Source: Hominimerdicola alba
GTDB lineage: Bacteria > Bacillota > Clostridia > Oscillospirales > Ruminococcaceae
Assembly: GCF_900109655.1 (NCBI RefSeq)
Contig: NZ_FOAT01000012.1
Coordinates: 60,853-123,215 of the forward strand
Reading direction: 5' to 3'
DNA length: 62,363 nt
The notes under the pieces were generated by a model. That model was not told where the DNA came from and did no database searches. It saw nothing but the letters and a program-made list of their open reading frames with translations. Positions 5,568 through 15,900 of the stretch are shown piece by piece (positions within the stretch are counted from its first letter, which is position 1; every line of letters starts with the position of its first letter). The position numbers and the translations under genes are program-made.

Positions 5568-7825
5568 ATTGATTTCCTCCTGATTTCGTCAAGTTCCTTC
5601 TGCTGCTTCTTGACTATTTCCCAAAGTATGGGTATGAACTGTGTGTAATCGAGATAGAGGTCTTTTCCGTCACCGTAGTGATCGTGATATCCTCCGAAGT
5701 CCTTCTCCGAGAGCCCGACTTTCTCCATAGCCGCCTTAACGTCCTGAGCAATAAAGCCGCACATGGTCTGGTCTGGGTAGGATTCTTTATATTGGAACGT
5801 AGTAGCTGAGAGATTATCAAGCAGAGCCGTGTATCTGTCGTCTAAGTCTACGATGTTCTTTTTCTTTCTGCGGTCCGATGTTACGACATCGTTACCGGAT
5901 GTGTATGCTCTTGCTCTCAGATATATTTCTGAACCTCTGATGTATGTTGGGCAAGCGTACTGTCCACCGATACCAACGAACACACCGGGGTTTGATACGG
6001 TATTATCGTAAAGGAAAGCCCAGTTACCGCCGTAGGATATGCCTGTGTTATCAGCAAACTGTATTGGTGATGCGATCTTAGCCGCAAATCTTATCTCCGA
6101 GCCCTTGATGTATGTGGTGCAGGCGTTAGAGCCTGTTATACCAACATTCACACCTGAGCCATTAACAAAGCGGAATGCTACGTTACCGCCGTAGCTTATA
6201 CCGTAGCCGTCAGTGAATTCAAAGTTGGACTTAACCTTACCGTTGACGAACTTCAAGTCACCCGAGAACCAGTGACGGCAGCCATAACTTGTATAGTAGT
6301 CGCTGTAATTCATACGGTAGTATGGTGTTACTTCGTGATTGTATAGGGTACCTATCATAACGCCCTGGAAGTTCGTGGAGCCGAGTAGAGCATACTGTGC
6401 CTTAGTCGGGTCCGAACTGCTGACCGCAGCGCCCAGACCGCCGACACGGTTATTGTTAAGGTATGCGTGTACCTTACCGTCCATCACCTTAATTTTACAA
6501 CCTTGCTCGTCTGCACCTGTCTCTAACGTACCTGTCAGCGTTGCATTCGTTGCTGACATCGTACCGGAGCTCGATACAGAGAAGTTCTTAGCTGATATGG
6601 AGCCTGTGGAGAGGTTGATGTACGTACCCGCCGTAACACTACCGCCTGACGTAGCATAGTTCGATGATTTGATAGAGCCGCCTGTCAGAGTAAGGTTTGA
6701 AGCCGTCACCGTGCCATTGGCGGAAAGCTTGAAGTACGTGCTGTCCACAACAAATCTGTTTGAAGTCATCTTTATCTGACCTGTGCTCGCGTTGATCTCG
6801 GACACCAGATTAGCACTCTTAACGCACAGATTGATATTGCTAGCATTCTGTGTTATTGCTGTCTGCTGACCGTTCACTGTGCTGACTAACGAGGTTATCT
6901 GGTTAGCCTGCTGTGATATCTGCGATTCAGCTGTTGTGAGCTCAGATACGATAGATGTTATCCTGTTCGCCTGCTGCGTTATCTTCGATTCTGCCGTTGT
7001 TACTCGGCTTGCTATGCCGTTAACTGTGGTCTGTGTAGCGTAGGTCTGCTGCACTCTCGATTCAATGCCGCTAGCTGTCTGAGTAACAAGCGTAGTATAC
7101 TCACTTGTGACCTGCTCATAGAAGTCACCATCCACATACTCTGCAAGCGTTTCCGTAGCTGATACCGCAGAAGTTATCCGGTCAGAAAGGAGCTGCAGGT
7201 CTGACGTGTGTCGGGTTGATGTGACGTAGTTCCTCAGCTTGTTGTCCGTCTGCGTGTTAGCCGCATTATATGCCGCCGCTGCCTGACCCTGAGCATATGT
7301 CATAGCACGTGTGGTCTGTGCTGTAACTGAAAGAGATATCTCTTCCTGTGTCTGCCTGATAGCTGTGTCAAGCTGTTCTGTGGTTACGAACTCAACGAGC
7401 CGCATATCCGTGTAAGCCGCTGCAGCCGCTGCCGCTGTATCTGCCACAGCATTGATGTTCTCCTGAACGTCCTCAGGAGCTTGTCTATAATCAGATGCTT
7501 TCGTTGATGATTCAAGCATCGGGTGCCAGATGTAGTATGTTCCCGCGGGTAAGTACAAGTCACATGAGCTGTTAGCTTCTGCCGAAGATGTGCAGGTATA
7601 TACATTCCACTCCGAAGTGACGGAAAGCGCGAAGGGTGTAGAGCCTACATAAGCAGTTACAGTCCTTGCGGAACTAGCCTTTATCCAGAGCCTTAACGTA
7701 TAACTGCACTCTCGCGCTATCCCGGCAAGGGCAAAGAGCCCTGCCGAGACAACTTCAAGAGCAGCCATAACACTTGTATCACCGTTCGGGTCTATGCCTG
7801 TATAGCGTGATACAGAGTTAGCCAT
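5564..7825 (-). CDS. Tail fibre with S74 intramolecular chaperone
   Basis: Encodes 753 aa. Residues 1-120 look like the second half of a carbohydrate-binding jelly-roll domain, ending WHPMLESSTKASDYRQAPEDVQENI. Residues 125-330 are long coiled coils with repeats (TTAESKITQQANRITSIVS). Beta-rich shaft repeats follow (YGISYGGNVAFRF / TGISYGGNWAFLY). The C-terminal 100 residues are a peptidase S74 auto-cleaving trimerisation chaperone (SDRRKKKNIVDLDDRYTALLDNL ... FIAQDV). The N end continues the domain begun at the C end of 9151-12513, suggesting one ancestral protein. The start overlaps the upstream stop as TAATG. Confidence 0.85.
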   Translation of the reverse strand: MANSVSRYTGIDPNGDTSVMAALEVVSAGLFALAGIARECSYTLRLWIKASSARTVTAYVGSTPFALSVTSEWNVYTCTSSAEANSSCDLYLPAGTYYIWHPMLESSTKASDYRQAPEDVQENINAVADTAAAAAAAYTDMRLVEFVTTEQLDTAIRQTQEEISLSVTAQTTRAMTYAQGQAAAAYNAANTQTDNKLRNYVTSTRHTSDLQLLSDRITSAVSATETLAEYVDGDFYEQVTSEYTTLVTQTASGIESRVQQTYATQTTVNGIASRVTTAESKITQQANRITSIVSELTTAESQISQQANQITSLVSTVNGQQTAITQNASNINLCVKSANLVSEINASTGQIKMTSNRFVVDSTYFKLSANGTVTASNLTLTGGSIKSSNYATSGGSVTAGTYINLSTGSISAKNFSVSSSGTMSATNATLTGTLETGADEQGCKIKVMDGKVHAYLNNNRVGGLGAAVSSSDPTKAQYALLGSTNFQGVMIGTLYNHEVTPYYRMNYSDYYTSYGCRHWFSGDLKFVNGKVKSNFEFTDGYGISYGGNVAFRFVNGSGVNVGITGSNACTTYIKGSEIRFAAKIASPIQFADNTGISYGGNWAFLYDNTVSNPGVFVGIGGQYACPTYIRGSEIYLRARAYTSGNDVVTSDRRKKKNIVDLDDRYTALLDNLSATTFQYKESYPDQTMCGFIAQDVKAAMEKVGLSEKDFGGYHDHYGDGKDLYLDYTQFIPILWEIVKKQQKELDEIRRKSI

Positions 7826-8040
7826 TAGCAGAGACCTCCCTCTTCAAGTGTAGGCATGAGCTCTTCGAGCTCGTTGATCTCATCACGAAGAGCCTGTCTT
7901 GCGGCATGAACTTCGTTGATATCATAAGGGGCTTTCATTCCTGCCGCCTTATACTCTGCTATCTTGATAACCTTGTAGTCAGATGCTGCAAGCTGACTTT
8001 TAAGGATACCGATCTGATGTATAGCATCAAATGTTGTCAT
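7825..8040 (-). CDS. Small tail-region protein
   Basis: Encodes 71 aa, mostly two helices with an acidic C end (QALRDEINELEELMPTLEEGG). ATG follows AGGAGGTGATTAC. It lies between the receptor-binding protein and the S74 fibre and overlaps the fibre start. Similar-sized genes in this place often encode fibre assembly factors or attachment adaptors; no family is recognised. Confidence 0.65.
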   Translation of the reverse strand: MTTFDAIHQIGILKSQLAASDYKVIKIAEYKAAGMKAPYDINEVHAARQALRDEINELEELMPTLEEGGLC

Positions 8041-8086
8041 GTAATCACCTCCTGCTTATAGTTTTTGTCTTATACCCTGCTCGGTA

Positions 8087-9124
8087 TTAACCGAACAGGA
8101 TAATGGGACGAACGTAAGATGCGCTAGACGCGCCGTTACCACCTGCAAGACCGGAGTTATTGCAAGTGCAGAAGAACGCCGCACTCATAATGGAGCGGAG
8201 CCATGTGGTGGAACGTCCGAACTGAACAGGATTTACAAAGTTGAATACTGCCAGTTTCTCAGCATCTGCACCGACATCGTAAGCACCGCTCGACCATACA
8301 GAAGAACCGTACAGCTGATTCTCGTTCATGAGCTGCAGTTCAACAGCACTCCATGCTGCTGCATTAGCCGCGCCTGTCTGGTCACCGCCTGCCGCAGATG
8401 CCGCAGAAGCATTGATAGCAGTAGTAAGCCAAGACTTGTGTGCGAGCAGGTGATTATCCAGTGCTGTTTTAAGAGACTTAGCATAGCAAGGAAGTGTGAT
8501 CTGGTGCATATCGCTGTTTGCATAAGCGCCAACGGTCGTGTTGGTGGGGTTCATGCTTGCCGCTGTGGCAAATGTAGAACGGGGTACCAGTACAGCGTGA
8601 TGTGTACCAAGTGCGGTATCACCTATGCCGTAGTAGTAGTCAAAGTGAGCGAACATCAGAGCAACGCTCTCGGTCTTTGTCAGCTTAGTGGCGTAGATCT
8701 TGCCACTCTGGGGTGTGGCATCTGAGGTTGCGGTCCATACCCTCTCATTGATAGTGCCGCTAGCTTCGTAGTAGGTAGTACCGCTGTCGAAGGTAGAGCC
8801 GGTGAAGTGTGTGTAAATGTCTGTGGTCAGAGATACTGTGAAGTAGTCACCGATGAACAGATCATCGAAGTTACCGCTGTGTACCATGCTGTACATCTGA
8901 GCAACAGTATACACGTTGGTGAGGTCTTTACCTCTGAAAATACCGTTGTGAGGAGAACCGTTGCCCCTCAGGGTCTGGAATGTGTCCGATATCTTGAACA
9001 CATCGTCCAGATTAGCACGTGCGAACGTGCCGCCGTTGTCAATGTAGACCTTTGCACCCGCTGTTACGGAAGCCGCTGCATCAACCTGTGTGATTTCCTT
9101 TGTTGCGAGATTTTCATTAGCCAT
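8087..9124 (-). CDS. Receptor-binding protein with C-type-lectin-like C-terminal domain
   Basis: Encodes 345 aa from the ATG after AAGGGAGGAATCTTT (MANENLATKE). An alternative ATG at 9166 overlaps the upstream gene. Residues 1-100 look like a fibre-attachment and shaft part. Residues 250-345 follow the phage receptor-binding pattern QLYGSSVWSS ... TTWLRSIMSAAFF ... SYVRPIILFG, the C-type-lectin fold also used by targets of diversity-generating retroelements. The Asn/Ser/Gly-rich loop CNNSGLAGGNGASSAS is where such proteins vary. No reverse transcriptase gene or second copy of this segment is in the window. Confidence 0.75.
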   Translation of the reverse strand: MANENLATKEITQVDAAASVTAGAKVYIDNGGTFARANLDDVFKISDTFQTLRGNGSPHNGIFRGKDLTNVYTVAQMYSMVHSGNFDDLFIGDYFTVSLTTDIYTHFTGSTFDSGTTYYEASGTINERVWTATSDATPQSGKIYATKLTKTESVALMFAHFDYYYGIGDTALGTHHAVLVPRSTFATAASMNPTNTTVGAYANSDMHQITLPCYAKSLKTALDNHLLAHKSWLTTAINASAASAAGGDQTGAANAAAWSAVELQLMNENQLYGSSVWSSGAYDVGADAEKLAVFNFVNPVQFGRSTTWLRSIMSAAFFCTCNNSGLAGGNGASSASYVRPIILFG

Positions 9125-9150
9125 TAAAGATTCCTCCCTTGAATCATTAA

Positions 9151-12100
9151 TCATATAACAAGCCATTTGCCGTTATCTGTGAGGGCAAATGAGCCGTCTG
9201 TCAAGCCGTTGTTGTAGAAGAAATGAGTTGTGCCTATCAGATCTATACTATTCAGTATGAGATTTCGTGCACCTACCTCAAATGCTTCATACTCTGCCTT
9301 AGTGGTATATGTGCTGCTTACGGTCTGTAAGATGCTGCCCTGTGTCTGCTCGATAGCACTCTGCATCTGAGCTGTCGTGCTGTATGAGGTCAGCAGATTA
9401 TCAGTGTAGCTGTTAGCCGCTGCCGCTGCTGCATTTGCTTTGCTTGCCGCATCTGCCGCCGCTGTTGCTATTGCCGCCGCTTCTGCTGCATCTGCTTTGC
9501 TCGTTGCATCTGTTGCCGCTGCCGCTATTGCCGCCGCTTCTGCTGCTCCTGCTTTGAGTGTAGCATCTGCCGCCGCATCGTCCCTCACTCCGTCCGCGTA
9601 GGAGATAAGCTCCGTGCGGGTGTCGGTTATGGTCTGGGTGATACTGCTTGCGGTCTGCTGTATCATTGACCGTACATCGGTAGTCGTGCTGTAATCAGCT
9701 ATCTTTACATCGTAGTAATTCTTAGCCGCTGTCTCTGCCGCATTGGCTTTGCTCGTTGCATCTGCTGCCGCCGCAGTTCCTACACCGTCAGCATAGGTTA
9801 CTGCATCTGCATATGTTGATGCACCCTGAGCTGTGACTTCTGCATGAGTTGCATATGTCTCCGAGACTTCCTGTGTGATAGAATCTATCGCCACATCAAC
9901 ATAGGAGTGCATCTGAGCCGTTGTACTGTAATTGGTGAGTAGTGCGTGCTCTATGCTGTTAACGCCTGCGAGAGCCGCTGCAGCATCTTGTAGAGCCCTT
10001 GATACCTCACTGTCTCGGATAAGCATCCAGTAGAAGTTACTGAGCATATCACCGCCGTCCGTGAGGACTACGCCGCCTGCTGTGAATACGTTCTGCGACA
10101 TGAAGCGGTATGAATAACCGTTGCTGTCGTAGTACATATTACCGATGTGCTTCTGCAGCTCACCATTTGCCGCCCAGTCCGCAGCAGGATAGTTATACAG
10201 TGTAGGAGCTTCATCACCAACGAAGGTATTCGTTGCACCGTCAATCTGCTGCTGTATGCTCGATATCTCCGAGCCTAGTGCTATGCTTACCGAGTTGATG
10301 TTCTGGGTAAGCGTGGAGTACTGGGTGTTCATGGTCTGTGTCAGAGCATCAGATGCAGCAGTGATATCCTGCTGCCATATCTTAGATGATATCTGACCTT
10401 GTATGACCGAGATCGCCGTACCCTGTGAGCTGATCGTACTGCCTTGTGTCGTAACAAGTGTAGTCAGGTTCGTGAACGCTACGTCAAGGGTTTGGTTCTC
10501 GGTATCGAGTTTGATCTTTGCACCGCTCAGAGTGTTCGAGCCGTCCTCGTTTATCGCGCTGAAAAGTGAATCTATGTCAAGCTTGTAAGCTGATATGTTG
10601 GCGTTGTCCATTACAACATCATTTCTGATGACTTTTCTCGTGATGCCGTCAGCCGTGAGACCGAGTGCATCAAACATGAGGTTACCCTCACCGTCCCAGA
10701 TGTACAAGTTGTAATCTTCCTCTGCATCCTCACCGATCTGCACCCTGACGTTGGTTCCGTCCGATATGCTGATAGTGTTGTCTACAATGGAAAGCTTATG
10801 GGAGTTGTCGCCGTATATGCGGATAGCATTGGTGAAGATGTTACCCGCGCTGATCTTGCTAGCAGATACGCTCTCGATCATAGCACTTGTGATCTGTGCA
10901 TTTCCAAGCTGTGCTATCACAGCATTTGCAAAAGAGGTCTGTATGCTTGTACCTGTCGCAGAGCCGAACATCAGAGTATCGATATCCGCTACGTTCGCTT
11001 CAACGGAGCCTATCCTCGCAGTAGCCGCCTGCAGGTCAGTTATGTTAGCTTTCTGCGCTACCAGTGTACTGATATTCGCTGTTGCCGCTTGCAGATTAGT
11101 GATATTGGCATTTACTGCCGTGATATCCGAAGCATACAAGCTGTGGAATGATGCCACATCACCCTCGAGGTACTGTACACGTGCTGTCACCGCCGTGAGG
11201 TCGGTAACATCTGCTTTGTCAGCCCTCAGCTGTCGGATATCTGCCTGTGCAGCTGTCAGTGTGCCTGTTATCTCTACGTCTACCGCTTCAAGGTGTTCTA
11301 TGACAGCGTTTGTAGCTTCAAGGTTCTCGATAGTAGCATAGGTTATCTCTGCTATATCAGCCCTCAGGTACGAGGTCTTTATCTGGTTAGCATCACGCTT
11401 TAATCTCTCGATCTGCTGATGTGTACTGCTTCTGTCCTCGTCCCTGCTGTCCGTAGCCTTTGCGGAGAGCTTGTCAGTCATGCTCTGGAAGCCTGCTAAC
11501 GTTCTCTCGAAGATGTACGTCTCAATCTGCTCTCCGTCAGAATCAATTGTTATCATGTCCCCGACTTCTAACCACGGTCTGCCTGTTATCGGTGTGTTGT
11601 GCCCGGTATAGGTGATACCCTCGAAAGCTCCGTATATCGTCTGTGCTACTCTTGCGAGGTCTGCATCGTTGAGATCGTAGCAGAGGAAGTTATCACTGAT
11701 CGTGTAGGCGTTGAAGCCGCCCTGTGCAGGATAGACAATGCCCTGCTCATTGGAGAGCGAATAAGCTATTGCCGCTTCAATCTCCGGAACTGTCCAGTTC
11801 TCGTGTGTAGCTCCTGCCTTGTAGTGGTCTGCACCGCCCTCAAAGAGCGTTATAACTGATTCGGTGCCCAGTCTGACGAAGGAAAGCTGACCCTGTCTGT
11901 TGATGTGACCGAAAGCTCCGTTTATCTCGCAGATAGCTCTTAATGCCTGCCGTCCTGTGAGGTTGATATCCACAGCATCACTCTTTGTGATTACCATATC
12001 ATCAAGTGGTAACCGCTGTTCGGGTGCTGTCTCAACGCCCACATGAGCGCACAGTGCAATTCTGAACTGCTGCAAAGTCATCGGGAACGAGAGCGAGTTG

Positions 12101-12513
12101 TACCACTCGAAGATCTTCACATCGAACTTAATCATGCTGTCATACGCTGTCAGAGTGTAGAACCATGTGTTGTTCTCGTGCGGTACATCATCGACATAGA
12201 ATGTGCCCATGTCGAGCTCAACTGAGGTGTTACCCTGTGAAGCGTTGAGCACGACAACAAGCTTCTTGTCTTTCAACTCCGAGCTGTTGAGGTTAGCAAG
12301 CTTCACTGTCAGCACCGATGATTCACAAGCACCTATGTCAAGGCTCTGAGCGGAGCACAGACTTTCCTTTATGGTCAGACTGTTGTCAACCATCTTTTCT
12401 GTCGGTATCGTGAACTCGGGTTCATCGTCAGAGTTGTATACAACTATCTGCCAATTCTTGACGGTACCGTTTGCTAGCAATATCTGCTGCTGTTCGCTAG
12501 AAATGTCTATCAT
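9151..12513 (-). CDS. Tail tip / minor structural protein, truncated C-terminal domain
   Basis: Encodes 1120 aa. Residues 1-360 are a tail-tip-like beta-rich region (SSEQQQILLANGTVKNWQI at the start). From about 370 there are repeated coiled coils (LEATNAVIEHLEAVDVEI, repeats of NITDLQAATARI). A beta region follows (560-680), then Ala-rich helical repeats (ADATSKADAAEAAAIA, about 900-1040). The last 40 residues (GARNLILNS ... NGKWLVI) begin a carbohydrate-binding domain that stops abruptly and seems to resume at the N end of the fibre at 5564-7825. Start overlaps the upstream stop as ATGA. Confidence 0.85.
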   Translation of the reverse strand: MIDISSEQQQILLANGTVKNWQIVVYNSDDEPEFTIPTEKMVDNSLTIKESLCSAQSLDIGACESSVLTVKLANLNSSELKDKKLVVVLNASQGNTSVELDMGTFYVDDVPHENNTWFYTLTAYDSMIKFDVKIFEWYNSLSFPMTLQQFRIALCAHVGVETAPEQRLPLDDMVITKSDAVDINLTGRQALRAICEINGAFGHINRQGQLSFVRLGTESVITLFEGGADHYKAGATHENWTVPEIEAAIAYSLSNEQGIVYPAQGGFNAYTISDNFLCYDLNDADLARVAQTIYGAFEGITYTGHNTPITGRPWLEVGDMITIDSDGEQIETYIFERTLAGFQSMTDKLSAKATDSRDEDRSSTHQQIERLKRDANQIKTSYLRADIAEITYATIENLEATNAVIEHLEAVDVEITGTLTAAQADIRQLRADKADVTDLTAVTARVQYLEGDVASFHSLYASDITAVNANITNLQAATANISTLVAQKANITDLQAATARIGSVEANVADIDTLMFGSATGTSIQTSFANAVIAQLGNAQITSAMIESVSASKISAGNIFTNAIRIYGDNSHKLSIVDNTISISDGTNVRVQIGEDAEEDYNLYIWDGEGNLMFDALGLTADGITRKVIRNDVVMDNANISAYKLDIDSLFSAINEDGSNTLSGAKIKLDTENQTLDVAFTNLTTLVTTQGSTISSQGTAISVIQGQISSKIWQQDITAASDALTQTMNTQYSTLTQNINSVSIALGSEISSIQQQIDGATNTFVGDEAPTLYNYPAADWAANGELQKHIGNMYYDSNGYSYRFMSQNVFTAGGVVLTDGGDMLSNFYWMLIRDSEVSRALQDAAAALAGVNSIEHALLTNYSTTAQMHSYVDVAIDSITQEVSETYATHAEVTAQGASTYADAVTYADGVGTAAAADATSKANAAETAAKNYYDVKIADYSTTTDVRSMIQQTASSITQTITDTRTELISYADGVRDDAAADATLKAGAAEAAAIAAAATDATSKADAAEAAAIATAAADAASKANAAAAAANSYTDNLLTSYSTTAQMQSAIEQTQGSILQTVSSTYTTKAEYEAFEVGARNLILNSIDLIGTTHFFYNNGLTDGSFALTDNGKWLVI

Positions 12514-12932
12514 CGCTGCTCACCGTACCCTATGAATTTGAATGTCGTTGATTTGTATATCAGGGTGTTATCCTGTATACGGCTGTATGTGAACGTCATA
12601 TCGGGCATATAGAACGTATCTGTGCAGTAGGCCATTCGTTCATCATTCCAGTATGTGAGCGTGAGTTTACGCTCCATACTGTTGATGATGCCGCTCTCGA
12701 TAGCTTCTTTGAATGCCGCTACCTGGTCAACGTTCAAGCCGTCAAGTGTCGTTAATTCAAGTGTTGAAGTCACCCCCGGCAGAACATTTCTGTGAAGTAT
12801 GCCGTAACCGTCACGGTACGAATCCTTATCCTGCCTTTGGTCAGGGGTGCATTTAAATCCCTCTGCAGCTAAGTACTGATCGAGGATAGTTCCGTTGTAG
12901 GCTTTTACCAGATAGCCCCTAAAGTTGCTCAT
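12510..12932 (-). CDS. DUF6711-like tail protein (distal tail role likely)
   Basis: Encodes 140 aa from the ATG at 12932 after AGGAG; an in-frame TTG two codons upstream is closer to the site but less likely. Beta-rich throughout, matching DUF6711 small tail proteins in length, position and the closing TYSRIQDNTLIYKSTTFKFIGYG. Between the tape measure and tail tip genes, it probably forms the distal tail ring. Confidence 0.75.
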   Translation of the reverse strand: MSNFRGYLVKAYNGTILDQYLAAEGFKCTPDQRQDKDSYRDGYGILHRNVLPGVTSTLELTTLDGLNVDQVAAFKEAIESGIINSMERKLTLTYWNDERMAYCTDTFYMPDMTFTYSRIQDNTLIYKSTTFKFIGYGEQR

Positions 12933-12949
12933 ACTCAATCACTCCTGTC

Positions 12950-15900
12950 TTATACTGTAAAGGGATTTCTGCCTGTTGATTTCTGCTCTTTACGAGCACT
13001 ACTTTTCACGCTGCTGTATATCGCATCGTCTGATATGCCTGTCTCTTTGCTGTCGATTGCATCTACAACATCACCAAGCCTGTTTACTACCGCATCTAAG
13101 CGGTCAGTGATTGCCGTTATATTAACGGAACTGTCAGTTCCGCTTGAATCGGAGCTGTCATACTGTGCAAGCTTGTAAGGTACCACGCTACCCGCAGCCA
13201 CAGCAGGAACGGAGAACGTCACATTACCCGCGATAGCTTCAAGCCGCTCGATCATGTCTGAGAACGCATCCGTTATCTTATCTGAGAAGTTGTCAAGGAA
13301 ACCTGTGTACTTGTTGTCCGCGTTTATCGGGATAAGTACGCTAGTGTCCTGCGCTTCATCGGAGATACCCTGTGCGAGGTCTGATACGGCGTTAAGAGCT
13401 ATGCTCTTGTTCTTGTTGATACCCTCAGCCATGAGTTCCAACATATCAGGCATATAGGTGTGGAAGTTACTCAGAGGACCCTTCTCAGGTTCGGAGAATC
13501 CGAGGTAGTCTCTGATATCTCCTGCGAGGGAGCTTACCGAATCCCATACACTGCCTGCCATGTTACGAATACCGTTAGCCATGTTATCACATATATCTGC
13601 ACCCCATGTCCAAGCGTTGGAAACGAGGTTTGAGAATGTACCTGAAACTGATGACCAGATACCCGATACAGCGTTTGATACTGTGGACTTCATGGAGCTG
13701 AATCCGTTTGAAATGCTCGACTTAATGCTGCTGATCTTGCTTGTTACGGTTGAGTATACGTTGCTGAATCCGTTCGATACCGAAGTCTTGATACTCGACA
13801 TCTTAGAGGAGACCGTGTTCCAAGCGTTGGTGAAGCCCTCGGAGACCTTCTGTTTGATGCTTGATACCTTTTCGACTACCGCATCCTTAGCAGCCGAGAA
13901 CTTCTCGGAGATCGCAGCCTTTATCTGTGAAGCTGATTCCTTTATTTTGCTTGTAACCGCGTTCCATGCTGTTGAACAAGCCGACTTGATGCCGTTCCAA
14001 GCGTTCACGCAGACTGACTTGATGCTCGACCAAGCGTTTGTGAAGAATGACTTGATAGAGCCCCATGCGGCAGAAATGCCGTTTTTCAAGCCTGCTATCA
14101 GGAAGCCGCCCATTTCCGCCATGGCTGTTGACGGAGAGTGTATGCCGAATGCAGCCTTGAAGCCGTTTATGAATGGGTCGAAGATGTTTGTAACTATCCA
14201 TGAGCCGATTGAAGCTAAGCCCTCTGTGATGCCCTCCAGGACACCCGCCCAGATGTTGCCGCCTGCTTCCTTGATCTGCTCGGAGAAGTAGCCTTCAACT
14301 GCAAACCATGCAGTCTTAACGCCCTCCCAGAGTGTGAGGAAGAATGAGCCGAGGAGCGATACAGCACCCGCTACAGCTGCGCCTAACAGCTCAAACGCTT
14401 TGGTTATCAGCCCGCCCCAGTCAATGCCTGTGAGGATATTGCCAAGAGCCGACCATATGCCACTTCCGAGCTTGCCCCAGTCGAGCGTTTTGATAAGCCC
14501 TGTTGCGATATTGAGCGCACCTGAGAGTATGTTGCTTAGCATTGATGCCAGGTCTCCGAGGATTCCTGCGGCGTCAATGTTGTTAATGAACTTTGCTATG
14601 TTCTCGCCTATTGCATTGAAGTCAATGCTCTTGATCGTCTCGGAAACGAACTGGAAAGCGCTTCGGATTCCTGTGGAGAGCGTTTCTCCGAGCATACTCC
14701 AATTGACGGAATGTATTGCATTGTTCACCGCTCCGCCTATGCCCTTTGCCAGAGCCTTGAAGTTGAACGTGTGAACTACATTGTTCAGGAAACTGAGTGC
14801 AGACTGGAACATTGTTCCGATTGTCTTTCCGAGCTTGCCCCAGTTCACGCCATAGACCAGACCGTTAAGTCCGTCCATGAGAGACTTGCCCAGGTTGCCC
14901 CAGTTAATACCTGTTACTAGCAGATACAGCGTATTGACAATTGTGTTAACGCCCTGTGCTACCGTATCGCCTATCAGAGCCCAGTTCACATTGTCTACTA
15001 TCGAGTTGAACGTCCGCGTAAGTCCGTCCGCGAAAGCGGTTATCTTCGGGCCCACGTTATCCCAACTGATAGCAGAATTGATTTTCTGAACTACGCTGTT
15101 GAATTTATTTGCTATCGCTTCACCGATTCCCTCAAAATCGCCGTTCTTGAAAGCGTTCTTGATCTTATCGGCTATGCTCTTTATCTTACTGTCTATCGGT
15201 ACAGTCTCAAACATATCAGCAGGGTTTGTCGCTGTGTCTGAGCTGTTGGAGCTGTCCGATGTCGTTGTGTTGTTCAGCTCATCGAATCCCGCTACCGACT
15301 TACTAGCCTTGTCAGCCGCCTTTGACGTGTCTTTTAATGACGCGGCGTAGTCCTTTTGGACTGTGACGGCTTTCTTGAATGACGTTGCACCTGTGAGTGC
15401 AGCTACGAGCATACCCACCTTTGTGAATGCGTCAGACAAGAGGTTTATCAGCGTCACCAACACCGGTGAGACCACCGATATTATTGGAGCGAAAGCAGAT
15501 GCAAAACTGTTTTTCAGCTGTGCAAGTGCGGTCATCATAGCAGACATTGAAGCATTAAGCTCGGGTGAAACCTGTGCAAGGTTCTTGATACCGTCTATCG
15601 CTCCTGAGAATAGGGCTGATATAAACCTACGCTTAAGCATAGACTTGATACGAGTACCGAACGAGGTAAACACCTTTGTGAGCTTCTTCACAGCCTGCAT
15701 GGAGCCGTTTGAGGACTTGCCGAAAGTTCTCATTTTGCTAGTTGCCGCCGCTATGCTCTTGCCCAGGAGCTTGAACGTTGTAACACCAACTCTCGCCATG
15801 CCCTTAAGTGTAGCCATTAACAGGCGTGTTCTTCCGTTGGCTTTTGATACCTTGCTTTCGTACTCAGTTACACGCTGTTCAAGCTGTTGTATCTGGTTCG

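Noticed and set aside
8087-9124. Complete diversity-generating retroelement
   Set aside because: No reverse transcriptase, accessory variability gene or template repeat could be found on either strand.
9400-9800. Ala-rich periodic DNA that looked like a possible CRISPR-like or minisatellite array
   Set aside because: The repeats are imperfect and in frame, encoding coiled-coil Ala-rich repeats of the tail-tip protein; no constant spacer structure.
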